A stretch of DNA of 18,532 nucleotides, from NCBI GenBank assembly GCA_029261435.1, contig JAJDBI010000287.1, positions 1 to 18,532 of the forward strand, read 5' to 3'. Both the position numbers and the translations under genes were made by a program. This stretch comes from Nitrospinaceae bacterium. GTDB lineage: Bacteria > Nitrospinota > Nitrospinia > Nitrospinales > VA-1. This document shows, one piece after another, positions 1-7,418 of this stretch. The notes under the pieces were generated by a model that did no database searches, was not told the origin of the DNA, and was given only the letters and a program-made list of their open reading frames with translations. Each line of letters begins with the position of its first letter. The stretch's first letter is position 1.

Positions 1-993
1 TTGACCGTATAGGGAGTTCTCTCCTTGATCCAGGATCAGTCGGCGATGTGCCTCTTCTAGTGCGTGATAAGGCAGATCAGGAAACAAGTGATGCGTCGCA
101 TGAAAACGAAGCCCCACTGGAGCCCATAAAGGAGTCATCCATCTATTCCCGGGAATATTAACCGAGTCCAGCATTTGACTTGGGTAGCTCATCGCATCTT
201 CCTTGGGGTTTTGATAGCGGTGAGCCCCCAGGGTTCTAATGGAATTAACCATAAAAATCAACGCCTCAACACAGTACCACAGGATTAAGGCCATCACAGG
301 AATAATTTTCGTCAAAACGGCTCCCAGAAATGCCCAAGCAAAAATACACGCCAAAAACTCCTGTATTTTCCAATCTTCCGCATTTTTCCAAGAAGATTCC
401 GGTCGTTGGTAATCCAAGTCGATAACCAGAGCAGACATTCTTGCCATCAAAAAATACCTCAATTCCTTATTAATCAGGGACAGGGGTGTTAGGACTGAAA
501 ACCGCGCTAAAAATATAATCGGGACCAGGAATGAAAAAAGAACATGGATGACAATCCACTTCCTTCCTTTTAAAGCGAAAGGGAAATATTCCCCATCCTT
601 TTCAGTCCCATAAAAGTTTTGCTTATGGTGATCAAAGTGAACAGATTGATAAAGAAAAATAGGCAGCATCAGAGGAAAACCACAAAGCATATTCCAAACC
701 CAACGAAAAACCCTGAAGGCACCTTTTTTAAAATGGACAATCTCATGGATGAATAACACCGCCCGGTACAAACCCATGCAGGAAAGAGTCACAAAAAAAA
801 TTTGATGGGAAGAAAAAACCGGGGCCATTAGGGCCAGTCCAAAAGTACCCCATCCCAGAATGGCACTGAATAAAAAATCTATCCAATAAATATAAGGATT
901 GGGTCGAAAGAGATCTTTCACCAGTTCTCTCGCCCTGCTCATCGGGAAATCTTCATGCTCCCGCGAGTAATTTTCATGGGCCTGTTGCGTCAA
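1..993 (-). CDS. Membrane fatty acid desaturase (3' end beyond window)
   Basis: Di-iron membrane desaturase that should insert a double bond into acyl chains in the inner membrane. 331 codons are visible, and the frame is still open at the left edge. Three histidine boxes of the PF00487 family are in order: HEIVH (residues 83-87), HFDHH (119-123) and HATHH (298-302). Hydrophobic stretches lie at about 35-80, 97-117, 147-168 and 215-250, as expected for the family fold. No in-frame ATG precedes residue 18, so I chose a TTG at 993, which has AGGA 8 nt upstream; an internal ATG at 942 is the alternative. It starts 24 nt after the stop of the DksA-like gene in the same frame, so the two are probably co-transcribed. 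The family is clear; substrate and regiospecificity are not. Confidence 0.9.
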   Translation of the reverse strand, partial: MTQQAHENYSREHEDFPMSRARELVKDLFRPNPYIYWIDFLFSAILGWGTFGLALMAPVFSSHQIFFVTLSCMGLYRAVLFIHEIVHFKKGAFRVFRWVWNMLCGFPLMLPIFLYQSVHFDHHKQNFYGTEKDGEYFPFALKGRKWIVIHVLFSFLVPIIFLARFSVLTPLSLINKELRYFLMARMSALVIDLDYQRPESSWKNAEDWKIQEFLACIFAWAFLGAVLTKIIPVMALILWYCVEALIFMVNSIRTLGAHRYQNPKEDAMSYPSQMLDSVNIPGNRWMTPLWAPVGLRFHATHHLFPDLPYHALEEAHRRLILDQGENSLYGQ

Positions 994-1017
994 GACTATC
1001 GTCCTAATGGTGAGTTG

Positions 1018-1356
1018 TTATTTTTTTTCTGCGCAGGATACGCATAATACATTTTCCGGCATGAGCATGATGCGGCCATGTGGAATCGGGCTTTCGCATC
1101 GCACACAGATTCCAAAATCCGGCAAGTCAACCTTGCTAAGAGCTTTTTCAAGCTTGACCAGTTTGGCCTGGGCTGAGTTTAAAGAAGCTTCGCTGATATT
1201 CTGACTATTGATTGCTTCCATTCGAGTGAGTCGGCCAATCGCGTTGTCCGGAGAAACCGGCTTGGAGGTTTCAATAAAACTTTCGACCAAATGCTTTTGC
1301 ACTTCGATCTCTTCAACAATTTGCTTTTTAAGTTCCGCTCTACCTTCATCATCCAT
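1018..1356 (-). CDS. DksA/TraR-type C4 zinc-finger protein
   Basis: Small (112 aa) member of the DksA/TraR superfamily, whose members enter the RNA polymerase secondary channel, often with ppGpp. The N-terminal half (about 5-75) is charged and helical, as in the family's coiled coil. A conserved segment around SPDNAIGRLTR (35-45) sits near the coil tip. The C-terminal C4 finger is C84-x2-C87-x17-C105-x2-C108. An ATG at 1371 would add five residues, but AGGA with a 6-nt spacer sits before the ATG at 1356, so I use the latter. It lies 32 nt after the methyltransferase gene and 24 nt before the desaturase. It is shorter than E. coli DksA (151 aa), so it may be a paralogue with its own target rather than the housekeeping DksA. 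Confidence 0.88.
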   Translation of the reverse strand: MDDEGRAELKKQIVEEIEVQKHLVESFIETSKPVSPDNAIGRLTRMEAINSQNISEASLNSAQAKLVKLEKALSKVDLPDFGICVRCESPIPHGRIMLMPENVLCVSCAEKK

Positions 1357-1388
1357 ACACGATCCTACCATAATGCGTAAAAATCAGG

Positions 1389-2177
1389 CTACTTTTGAAC
1401 TGGAATGAACCCCGACATAGCACATCTCTGAGCCAACAGAGGGGTGAAACGGTCAGTATCCTGAGAGAGGTCATCCATAAACTCATGCGCCAGGTTCTGA
1501 TCTTCAAAACACTCGTAAACATCATCCAGAAATCCACCTCGTAAAAGTGGGTGCTCAAGAAAATCCCGGCCTGATCGGGTAAAAATTTCCAATGGCCACT
1601 CGGTCACCTCGACCCGCTCCAACCCCAGTTCATCAAGCCATTGTTTCGCATGACTGGCAGAAGGACGCTCCTCTATATACTCATTCAATGCTTTGCGCTC
1701 ATTCTCCAGGTTTCTCCGTTTCATTTCCTCATCCACGAGAACCCATAAAGAGTCAAACGTTCCCATCGATGGAAAAGTCAAAACAATTTGACCACCCGGC
1801 TTTAAAAACTGCACCAGGTTGCTGAGAGCATCAAACCGATTCGGGCGAAAAAACATGAAAGAGAGGTTACCGGTAATGCGATCGAAACGTGGAAGCGTTG
1901 GTGGCAAAAAACGCATATCCCCTACTTCAAACTGCAACCACGGCATATGTTGACCTTGAATTGACCGGGAGCGAAGCACTTGCCCCTGATGAATATCAAC
2001 CGCCAACACACTGCCCTCAGGTCCGACCTTCTCCGCGAGGTGAAATGCAGGGACTCCTCCTCCCGCAGCAATGTCCAAAACGGAGTCACCCGGTTGCAAT
2101 TCCAGTTTATCCATTAATAGCTCTGCAAAGGGTGTAGACCACGGGTCATTTTCGGGCAAAGGCCATGATAGGTCCAT
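1389..2177 (-). CDS. Class I SAM-dependent methyltransferase
   Basis: A 262-aa Rossmann-fold methyltransferase of the Methyltransf_11/25 (UbiE-like) type, probably cytoplasmic. Motif I is VLDIAAGGG at residues 33-41. The acidic end of strand 2 follows (VLAVDIH, about 58-63), then VGDMRFLPP near 86-94 in the position that binds the adenine. GGQIVLTFPS near 130 matches the post-III region. The ATG at 2177 has AAAGGA 5 nt upstream. It is first in an apparent operon with the DksA-like gene and the desaturase, which could hint at lipid or quinone modification, but the sequence gives no substrate. Divergent from the chelatase gene, with an 80-bp gap. Confidence 0.85.
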   Translation of the reverse strand: MDLSWPLPENDPWSTPFAELLMDKLELQPGDSVLDIAAGGGVPAFHLAEKVGPEGSVLAVDIHQGQVLRSRSIQGQHMPWLQFEVGDMRFLPPTLPRFDRITGNLSFMFFRPNRFDALSNLVQFLKPGGQIVLTFPSMGTFDSLWVLVDEEMKRRNLENERKALNEYIEERPSASHAKQWLDELGLERVEVTEWPLEIFTRSGRDFLEHPLLRGGFLDDVYECFEDQNLAHEFMDDLSQDTDRFTPLLAQRCAMSGFIPVQK

Positions 2178-2257
2178 AGCATTCCTTTCAGTTTTTATTC
2201 ACTGACCAATACGGTTATTATAAAACAATCATTATTCTACCGGATAAACGAACTAGC

Positions 2258-3055
2258 ATGGATATTTTTACTGGCGACAGACTTCCCAGCTCATACGCCA
2301 TCTGCCTTATCGGTCATGGAAGCCGCGATCCAGAGGGAGCCAGGCAGTTTTTAACCCTGTCGCAAAAATTTCGCGAAAGAAATTTCTGCCAAATAGTAGA
2401 ATCTGGTTTTTTGGAATTTGCAAATCCTGATATCACCAATGCCTTGTCCGCTTGTCATCGCAATGGCGTTAAAAATATAATTATACTACCGGGTATTTTG
2501 TTTTCTGGAGAGCACACCCGAAGAGATGTCCCTCACACTGTCAACGAGGTGTTTCGAAATCGTCCAGAAATCAACTTGATTTTTGCCAAACCTCTGGCAA
2601 CTCAACCCAAAGTTATCGAAGCCTGCCAGAAGCGTATTGAAGAGGAAGAAAAAAGTTCTACAGAACCGTTTTCCCGGTCAGAAACATTGCTCATGACCAT
2701 TGGTCATGGAAGCCAAGACTCAGGCTTCAACTCCGAAGTTGAAAAAATTCTCTCCCAACTGGGAGAGAAAATGGGCTTTGGAAAAACTCTTCCTTGCTTT
2801 GCGGGTACTTCTCAACATTATCTGGAGGACATGCAGGAAAAATTCACGCCACAAGGATTCCGCCGTGTCATCCTATTGCCCTTTTTTTTATTTACCGGTG
2901 TTTGGGTCAAACGCGTACATGCTCTCAGCGATACTTTTCAGAGCAAATACCCTGATACAGAAATCCTCAAGACCCCATGTCTCAGTCATCATGCCTTAAT
3001 TATTGACGCATTGATTCAAAGAGTCAGAGAAAGTATTTCAAACAAATTAACCTGA
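2258..3055 (+). CDS. Sirohydrochlorin chelatase, two-domain CbiX/SirB type
   Basis: Class II chelatase that inserts Co2+ or Fe2+ into sirohydrochlorin, for cobalamin or sirohaem synthesis. The 265-aa chain is two tandem CbiX domains: IGHGSRD begins at residue 18 and IGHGSQD at 148. In the first domain both expected metal-binding histidines are present (H20 and H86, the latter in FSGEHTRRD). In the second, H150 is kept but the position equivalent to H86 is W216 (FTGVWVKRV), so only the N-terminal half looks like a full metal site. Such asymmetry is common in long CbiX proteins. The Shine-Dalgarno is weak (GGA about 14 nt upstream). Metal choice (SirB versus CbiX) cannot be decided from sequence, so no symbol is given. 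Confidence 0.88.
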   Translation: MDIFTGDRLPSSYAICLIGHGSRDPEGARQFLTLSQKFRERNFCQIVESGFLEFANPDITNALSACHRNGVKNIIILPGILFSGEHTRRDVPHTVNEVFRNRPEINLIFAKPLATQPKVIEACQKRIEEEEKSSTEPFSRSETLLMTIGHGSQDSGFNSEVEKILSQLGEKMGFGKTLPCFAGTSQHYLEDMQEKFTPQGFRRVILLPFFLFTGVWVKRVHALSDTFQSKYPDTEILKTPCLSHHALIIDALIQRVRESISNKLT

Positions 3056-3124
3056 TCTCAAAGGGATAAATATCAAGGCACCTTTTAAAACCACATTTTT
3101 CACTTAATTTAATACTGCCCCGAC

Positions 3125-3130
3125 TATAAT
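3125..3130 (+). promoter_or_regulatory. Candidate -10 element for DUF932 gene
   Basis: A perfect TATAAT lies 72 nt before the ATG of the DUF932 gene in the 147-bp gap after the chelatase gene. The matching -35 is poor (ACTTAA with a 17-nt spacer), so this rests mainly on the -10 hexamer in AT-rich DNA. Confidence 0.35.
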
Positions 3131-3202
3131 AGGCATCAAAATTAAGACAGTAGCACAACCCAAATCCATCAATATCAACAGTGAATTTTCTGAACTAATA
3201 AT

Positions 3203-4090
3203 ATGGACACAACAAACCAAAAACCCTGGCATGGAATTGGCGTGGAAGTCGACGCTAATTTCTCCAGCCGGGAAATGCTATACAAAGCCAAACTCGATTG
3301 GGAGGTTTCTAAAATCCCTTCTCAACGACCCAAGTCTTATGGCAATCAAGAGACGATGAGGTTCTTCAAGGGATTTTTCGAAGCGGGTGAGGCCGATATC
3401 GAAACCATTGGCAGTCTCGATGGGGCAAGAATTCTTTGGGGACTTGCCCGATTGAATCTGGACTTTACTCTGGGGGGAGAGGACAAAGTAAAAGGCTATG
3501 TTCTACTGGCTTCGCGCAATGAAAGTAGGGAAAAAATTGAGGTCCTGTTCATCACCGTCCGTGAAAGTTGCCATAATATGTTACCGATTGCATCCAAAGC
3601 AAAACCGCACATTAAAAACATATTCAGGAGAACGTTTAATCCCTCCTTTCCATTCATGAATCAGAAGCCACAAAACTTTGATGATGAGATGAACAAAAAA
3701 GTAGCCGCTATGGTTAAGCTCGGACGCGAAGCGATTTCAAATTTTGCCACAGATGCTCAACGACTGGCAGATAAAAAAGTAGACACACCAATTGCATGGC
3801 AATATATGTTTAATGTCTTCCAACCGGAAACAATCAAAAATATTCCCAGCATCGGCGAAAAAGAAGTAGCAGAGCTCGCGGAGAAGAATACCAAACTGGC
3901 AATTGAAACCCTTTCTCAGGTATCGGAACAGCATCCCGGCGAAATGACAGCATGGGGTTTGCTCAACGCGGTGACCCACATTATCGACCATCGTCTCGGA
4001 AGCAACCAGGACTCCCGACTGCGGCAGGCCTGGTTTGGATCAAACGCGAAACTCAAAACACGAGCCCTTGAGCTTGCACTGGCAATATAA
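3203..4090 (+). CDS. DUF932 phage/plasmid-like protein (TIGR03299 type)
   Basis: 295-aa protein resembling the DUF932/TIGR03299 family, found in phages, plasmids and many chromosomes, with no settled biochemical role. Family-like features are the N-terminal WHGIGVEVD opening followed by AKLDWEV (about 29-35), and the C-terminal segment WGLLNAVTHIIDH followed by a Gly-containing, Lys-rich helix ending in a run of Ala and Leu. No signal peptide or membrane segment is visible, so it is probably cytoplasmic. No clear Shine-Dalgarno precedes the ATG. Neighbours are metabolic genes, with no integrase, capsid or replication gene in view, so it looks like a lone domesticated or passenger copy. Confidence 0.7.
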   Translation: MDTTNQKPWHGIGVEVDANFSSREMLYKAKLDWEVSKIPSQRPKSYGNQETMRFFKGFFEAGEADIETIGSLDGARILWGLARLNLDFTLGGEDKVKGYVLLASRNESREKIEVLFITVRESCHNMLPIASKAKPHIKNIFRRTFNPSFPFMNQKPQNFDDEMNKKVAAMVKLGREAISNFATDAQRLADKKVDTPIAWQYMFNVFQPETIKNIPSIGEKEVAELAEKNTKLAIETLSQVSEQHPGEMTAWGLLNAVTHIIDHRLGSNQDSRLRQAWFGSNAKLKTRALELALAI

Positions 4091-4113
4091 GATCGGCTAA
4101 ATGAGAAACAGTC

Positions 4114-4122
4114 TGTTATAAA
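4114..4122 (+). promoter_or_regulatory. Candidate extended -10 promoter for MBL-fold gene
   Basis: TG-T-TATAAA, an extended -10 pattern, lies 29 nt before the ATG at 4151 in the 60-bp gap after the DUF932 gene. No good -35 is visible, which extended -10 promoters can tolerate. It suggests the MBL-like gene may be transcribed separately. Confidence 0.35.
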
Positions 4123-4150
4123 TTTAATATTTTTTCACAGGTGATTTTTT

Positions 4151-4765
4151 ATGATTAAAGAAACCCTGCCCGGGTTATATGGCTGGAGCGAATACAATCA
4201 AGAAAAAAAACTGGAATTCAATGGTCTCTTGATAGTTGGAAAGGGTGAGTCCGTTATCATAGATCCTCCTGATCTGGAAAAAAATGATGAAGTCGAATTA
4301 AAAAATATTATTGGCAGCCATTCATCCTCCCCTTTAAAGGGCATTTTATTGACCAATGTTCACCATGAAAGAGCCAGCAGTTTATTAAAAAACAAGTTCT
4401 CCGTTCCGGTCTGGGTAAACAAGTTGGACAAGGAAACCCTGGAAGAATCTACTGATAATACCTTTGTGGGAGGAGAGTCTTTATTCTGTGGTATTCAGGC
4501 AATTCAATTGGAACATCAAAAGACACCGGGTGAAACTGCTTTTTATATCAAGGATCAAAAGATCATGATCCTTGGAGATGCTTTAATCGGCAAAATTCCC
4601 GGTCAGGTAAACATGTTACCTCCCGACAAATACCACGACCCTGTAAAAGCCAAACTTGGATTAAAACAACTATTGGAATATGATTTTGAAACTTTGCTGG
4701 TTGGGGATGGCACATCAATTTTAAAGGAGGCCAAAGAAGCTGTTAAAAATTTCCTTGCTCACTGA
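4151..4765 (+). CDS. MBL-fold protein with degenerate metal site
   Basis: 204-aa protein with the outline of a metallo-beta-lactamase-fold hydrolase. There is an N-terminal sheet with NGLLIVGKGESVIIDPP (24-40), a HxHxDH-like loop, a His after a strand (H122 in EHQKTPGE), and GDALIG (142-147), the usual position of the bridging Asp. The active-site loop is altered: where active members have THxHxDH this one reads TNVHHER (68-74), keeping only one ligand in register. The C-terminal position that normally carries His reads VGDGTS (184-189), with Asp. It may bind one metal, use other ligands, or be non-catalytic. AGGTGA lies 7 nt before the ATG. No signal peptide. Confidence 0.7.
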   Translation: MIKETLPGLYGWSEYNQEKKLEFNGLLIVGKGESVIIDPPDLEKNDEVELKNIIGSHSSSPLKGILLTNVHHERASSLLKNKFSVPVWVNKLDKETLEESTDNTFVGGESLFCGIQAIQLEHQKTPGETAFYIKDQKIMILGDALIGKIPGQVNMLPPDKYHDPVKAKLGLKQLLEYDFETLLVGDGTSILKEAKEAVKNFLAH

Positions 4766-4768
4766 CTA

Positions 4769-4812
4769 CAATCTAAATTCAGCTTAACTTTCACAGGTGG
4801 GAATGTAGATTG
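4769..4812. repeat. Inverted repeat after MBL-fold gene
   Basis: CAATCTAAATTC (4769-4780) and GAATGTAGATTG (4801-4812) are reverse complements at 11 of 12 positions, separated by 20 nt. The element starts 3 nt after the MBL stop codon. No T-tract follows on either strand, so it is not a classic intrinsic terminator; it may protect the mRNA end or bind a protein. Confidence 0.55.
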
Positions 4813-4822
4813 CCATACTCCT

Positions 4823-4865
4823 AAAAAGACATCATGATCCGGGTTTAATCACAAAAACCTGTCTT
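4823..4865 (-). terminator. Possible terminator of the Rieske/glutamate synthase-like gene
   Basis: Read on the minus strand, AAGACAGGTTT (4865-4855) can fold with AAACC (4846-4842) and then TGTCTT (4831-4826), which runs into TTT. The two short stems are separated by a 10-nt unpaired stretch on one side, so the structure is imperfect. Its place in the convergent gap downstream of the gene supports a terminator, but only weakly. Confidence 0.3.
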
Positions 4866-4919
4866 CAATAACCATGGCAGACAAATTATCACCGTCCCGA
4901 GCACGCATTGTTAAAACCT

Positions 4920-6527
4920 TCACTTGACACCTCCATAAGTAATTCCTGACAGAGCAGCCATATCTTGTTTCCAGGTTGTGAGATCATTGAGTTGAAACTC
5001 ATTAACATGCCTGTGGCCACAAGCTCTCGCCATCACCTGCATCAACTCAACTGAAGCTTCGAAAAAGTTTTTGAGACGCTTGGCAGATTCTTCAATAACC
5101 AGCCTTTGCCTCAAGTGATCTTTCTGAGTGGCAATACCAACGGGACAATTATTGGTATTGCACGCTCGCATTCCTATACACCCTATAGCCTGTAAGGCAG
5201 AATTAGAAAGAGCGATCGCATCGGCCCCCAGTGCGAGAGCTTTGGCAAAATCGGCGGGGACTCTTAATCCACCCGTAATGACCAAAGTCACGTCTTTGCG
5301 GTTCAGGCTATCAAGGTGTCTTCTTGCTCTCGCCAAAGCCGGAATGGTGGGTACGGAAATATTGTCGCGAAAAACAAGAGGTGCGGCTCCTGTTCCTCCA
5401 CCGCGTCCATCGAGAATGATATAATCGACACCAACTTCTAAAGCAGCATCAATGTCTTTTTCTATATGTTGCGCAGATAGTTTGTATCCAACAGGGATAC
5501 CTCCAGTCGCTTCTCTAACCTGACGAGCAAACTCTCGGATCGGTTTAATATCTGTCCAATCGGGAAAACGCGGCGGGGAAACAGCGGCCTCGCCTTCTTT
5601 CAAGCCACGAACCTCAGCAATTTTGCCTTTGACTTTATCCCCTGGCAGGTGACCTCCTGTGCCGGTCTTGGCTCCCTGCCCGCCTTTAAAATGAAACGCC
5701 TGGCAGCGTTTAACTTTATCCATCGAATATCCAAATCGCCCTGAGGCAAGCTCGTAGAAATATTTACTATTGGCGTCTTGCTCCTCCGGGAGCATCCCGC
5801 CCTCACCACTACAGATACCGGTTCCGGCCATTTCTGCTCCCATAGCCAATGCTATTTTGGATTCTTCAGAAAGAGCCCCGAAGCTCATATCAGAAACAAA
5901 TAAAGGCATATCCAGTTTGAGAGGTTTTTTTGCACCGGGACCAATAACAACTTCTGTGCCAACAGGCTCATCATCCAATAAAGGCATGGTTGCCAATTGC
6001 GCTGTGACAAATTGAATATCTTCCCATTCTGGAAGTTCCTGCCGAGGAACACCCATAGCGGAAACTCGACCATGATGCCCTAATTTAGAGAGACCATTTT
6101 TTGCCAGTTCCTGAATAAAACCGGTATGAGGCTCAGCGTCGGTCCCGTGAGTATCCGCATACAATCCCAGGTAATTATCACGCTGATAGGGTTGTGGGTT
6201 TTCTTTCTCCCACTCGAATATTTCAACTTCATCCACGAAAACGTGACCATCTTCGACCCAGGCGGAGAACTTCTGCAATCTTTCATCATTGTCGTATTCA
6301 CTAACTCCGGTTTCATATTTGAAATCCCATTGATGAACACCGCAAATAAGATTATGGCCTTGGACATGCCCATCCGATAACAACGCACCCCGATGCAGGC
6401 ATCGCCCGTATAAAACCGACACCTTGTCATCATAACGAACAACGACCAGATCCACATTCGCCACCAAAGCATAAGAAGGTTCTCGATCTTTCAAACTACT
6501 CCAGTTGGCAATCACAACCTTTTTCAT
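4920..6527 (-). CDS. Rieske domain fused to FMN-binding glutamate synthase-like protein
   Basis: 535-aa cytoplasmic redox protein. Residues about 5-105 form a Rieske-type [2Fe-2S] domain with C43-x-H45 and C62-x2-H65. Residues about 160-490 are the glutamate-synthase central/FMN domain (PF01645): phosphate- and FMN-binding glycine motifs (LDGRGGGTGAAP; ITGGLRVPADFAKAL) and a [3Fe-4S] motif C450-x5-C456-x4-C461. There is no N-terminal amidotransferase domain, so it cannot release ammonia from glutamine by itself; a separate subunit or a different substrate is implied. The Rieske domain may pass electrons to the FMN centre. GGAGAT with an 8-nt spacer precedes the ATG. It stands alone, with no gltD or glutaminase gene next to it. 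Electron donor and true reaction are unknown. Confidence 0.88.
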   Translation of the reverse strand: MKKVVIANWSSLKDREPSYALVANVDLVVVRYDDKVSVLYGRCLHRGALLSDGHVQGHNLICGVHQWDFKYETGVSEYDNDERLQKFSAWVEDGHVFVDEVEIFEWEKENPQPYQRDNYLGLYADTHGTDAEPHTGFIQELAKNGLSKLGHHGRVSAMGVPRQELPEWEDIQFVTAQLATMPLLDDEPVGTEVVIGPGAKKPLKLDMPLFVSDMSFGALSEESKIALAMGAEMAGTGICSGEGGMLPEEQDANSKYFYELASGRFGYSMDKVKRCQAFHFKGGQGAKTGTGGHLPGDKVKGKIAEVRGLKEGEAAVSPPRFPDWTDIKPIREFARQVREATGGIPVGYKLSAQHIEKDIDAALEVGVDYIILDGRGGGTGAAPLVFRDNISVPTIPALARARRHLDSLNRKDVTLVITGGLRVPADFAKALALGADAIALSNSALQAIGCIGMRACNTNNCPVGIATQKDHLRQRLVIEESAKRLKNFFEASVELMQVMARACGHRHVNEFQLNDLTTWKQDMAALSGITYGGVK

Positions 6528-6647
6528 TGCATTATCTCCGTATTCAAATTAGCTGGAATATAATTTATCACTCTTCATTCATCATCAGGTAGGTTTTGAG
6601 CGTATAAACTCTCAAGGTATTTAGAGATCATATAGCTCCAAATAGAA

Positions 6648-6675
6648 CTTTCGCATTTGTCTGAAAAATGCAAAG
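6648..6675. repeat. Hairpin in the gap between two divergent genes
   Basis: CTTT-C-GCATTT, a 7-nt loop, then AAATGCAAAG: ten base pairs interrupted by one bulged C. It lies about 120 nt before the ATG of the Rieske/glutamate synthase-like gene and about 80 nt before the nitrobindin-like gene. No T-tract follows. It may be an operator or a leader structure. Confidence 0.45.
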
Positions 6676-6730
6676 AACCTTACATTGATTTTATCAATAA
6701 AAGCTGAGAGTATTATGTGTAAATCTAAAC

Positions 6731-6736
6731 TATAAT
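6731..6736 (+). promoter_or_regulatory. Candidate -10 element for nitrobindin-like gene
   Basis: A perfect TATAAT sits 20 nt before the ATG at 6757. The implied transcript start (about 6743) would fall almost on the GAGGTG ribosome site, giving a very short leader, and the -35 (GAGTAT) is poor. Tentative. Confidence 0.3.
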
Positions 6737-6756
6737 TTTTGTTGTGAGGTGAAATC

Positions 6757-7320
6757 ATGAATAAAGATTTGATGGCAAACCTAGGGCCTCTGGCTCCCCT
6801 GGCAGGCATCTGGGAGGGTGAAAAAGGTGACGATATTGCCCCTGACAAAAATCCAGCGGAAGTAAAAAAAAATAAATATCGCGAACGATTGATGTTGGAA
6901 CCTTTCGGACCGGTGAACAACCACTCCCAAACCCTTTACGGATTGAGATATTCGACCACAGTATGGCCGTTGGGTCAGGAAAATCCTTTTCATGAAGAAA
7001 CGGGATACTGGCTTTGGGATCCAGCAGAAAATCAGGTACTCCGTTGCTTCATTGTACCTCGTGGAGTGTCGGTGATCGCAGGTGGCACCGTAGAACCCAA
7101 TGCAAGGGAGTTCCAGTTGGCCGCCGATGCAGGATCAGAAATCTACGGTATCTGTTCCAACCAGTTCCTCGATCGAGAATTCAAAACGGTTCGTTATGAG
7201 CTGAAGGTCACCGTCCACGATGAAAACAGTTTCAGCTACAAAGAAGACACACAACTAAAAATTAAGGATCAAGACAAACTGTTCCACCACACCGACGAAA
7301 ACACCTTGAAACGAATTTGA
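6757..7320 (+). CDS. Nitrobindin/FABP-like haem-binding beta-barrel protein
   Basis: 187-aa protein of the THAP4/nitrobindin-like barrel family (DUF1794 type), whose known members bind haem b and react with NO or peroxynitrite. The N-terminal LGPLAPLAGIWEGEKG (about 9-24) matches the first strand and its GxWxG signature. HEETGYWLWDP (about 79-89) followed by VIAGGTVEPN matches the barrel centre. The C-terminus HHTDENTLKRI (177-187) carries histidines where nitrobindins place the proximal haem ligand, with the usual trailing Leu-Arg/Lys pattern. No signal peptide, so cytoplasmic. GAGGTG lies 7 nt before the ATG. It is longer than typical nitrobindins (about 160 aa), with inserted loops, so haem binding is likely but unproven. 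Confidence 0.75.
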   Translation: MNKDLMANLGPLAPLAGIWEGEKGDDIAPDKNPAEVKKNKYRERLMLEPFGPVNNHSQTLYGLRYSTTVWPLGQENPFHEETGYWLWDPAENQVLRCFIVPRGVSVIAGGTVEPNAREFQLAADAGSEIYGICSNQFLDREFKTVRYELKVTVHDENSFSYKEDTQLKIKDQDKLFHHTDENTLKRI

Positions 7321-7336
7321 TTATCAACAGTATTAA

Positions 7337-7375
7337 TTTATTGGCATATATCAATAAAGAGGAATATATTTATTG
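7337..7375. repeat. Three alternating TTTATTG/CAATAAA arms
   Basis: TTTATTG (7337-7343), CAATAAA (7352-7358) and TTTATTG (7369-7375): the middle arm can pair with either neighbour, giving two mutually exclusive 7-bp hairpins. It lies in the 98-bp gap between two same-strand genes. The stems are all A/U apart from one G-C pair each, so stability is low and function is speculative. Confidence 0.35.
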
Positions 7376-7418
7376 TAGAGAGGTTTGTTTATTTTAAAAA
7401 TAGATATCGAGAAAAGTC

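Noticed and set aside
1349..1558. 69-codon minus-strand ORF overlapping the methyltransferase gene
   Set aside because: Shadow frame of the methyltransferase; no ribosome site or family features.
3203..4090. Prophage or plasmid insertion around the DUF932 gene
   Set aside because: No integrase, structural gene, tRNA target or flanking direct repeat is visible; neighbours are ordinary metabolic genes.
7337..7375. A riboswitch or attenuator from the alternating TTTATTG/CAATAAA arms
   Set aside because: The stems are nearly all A/U and short; no terminator, leader peptide or known ligand-binding core is present, so it is kept only as a repeat.
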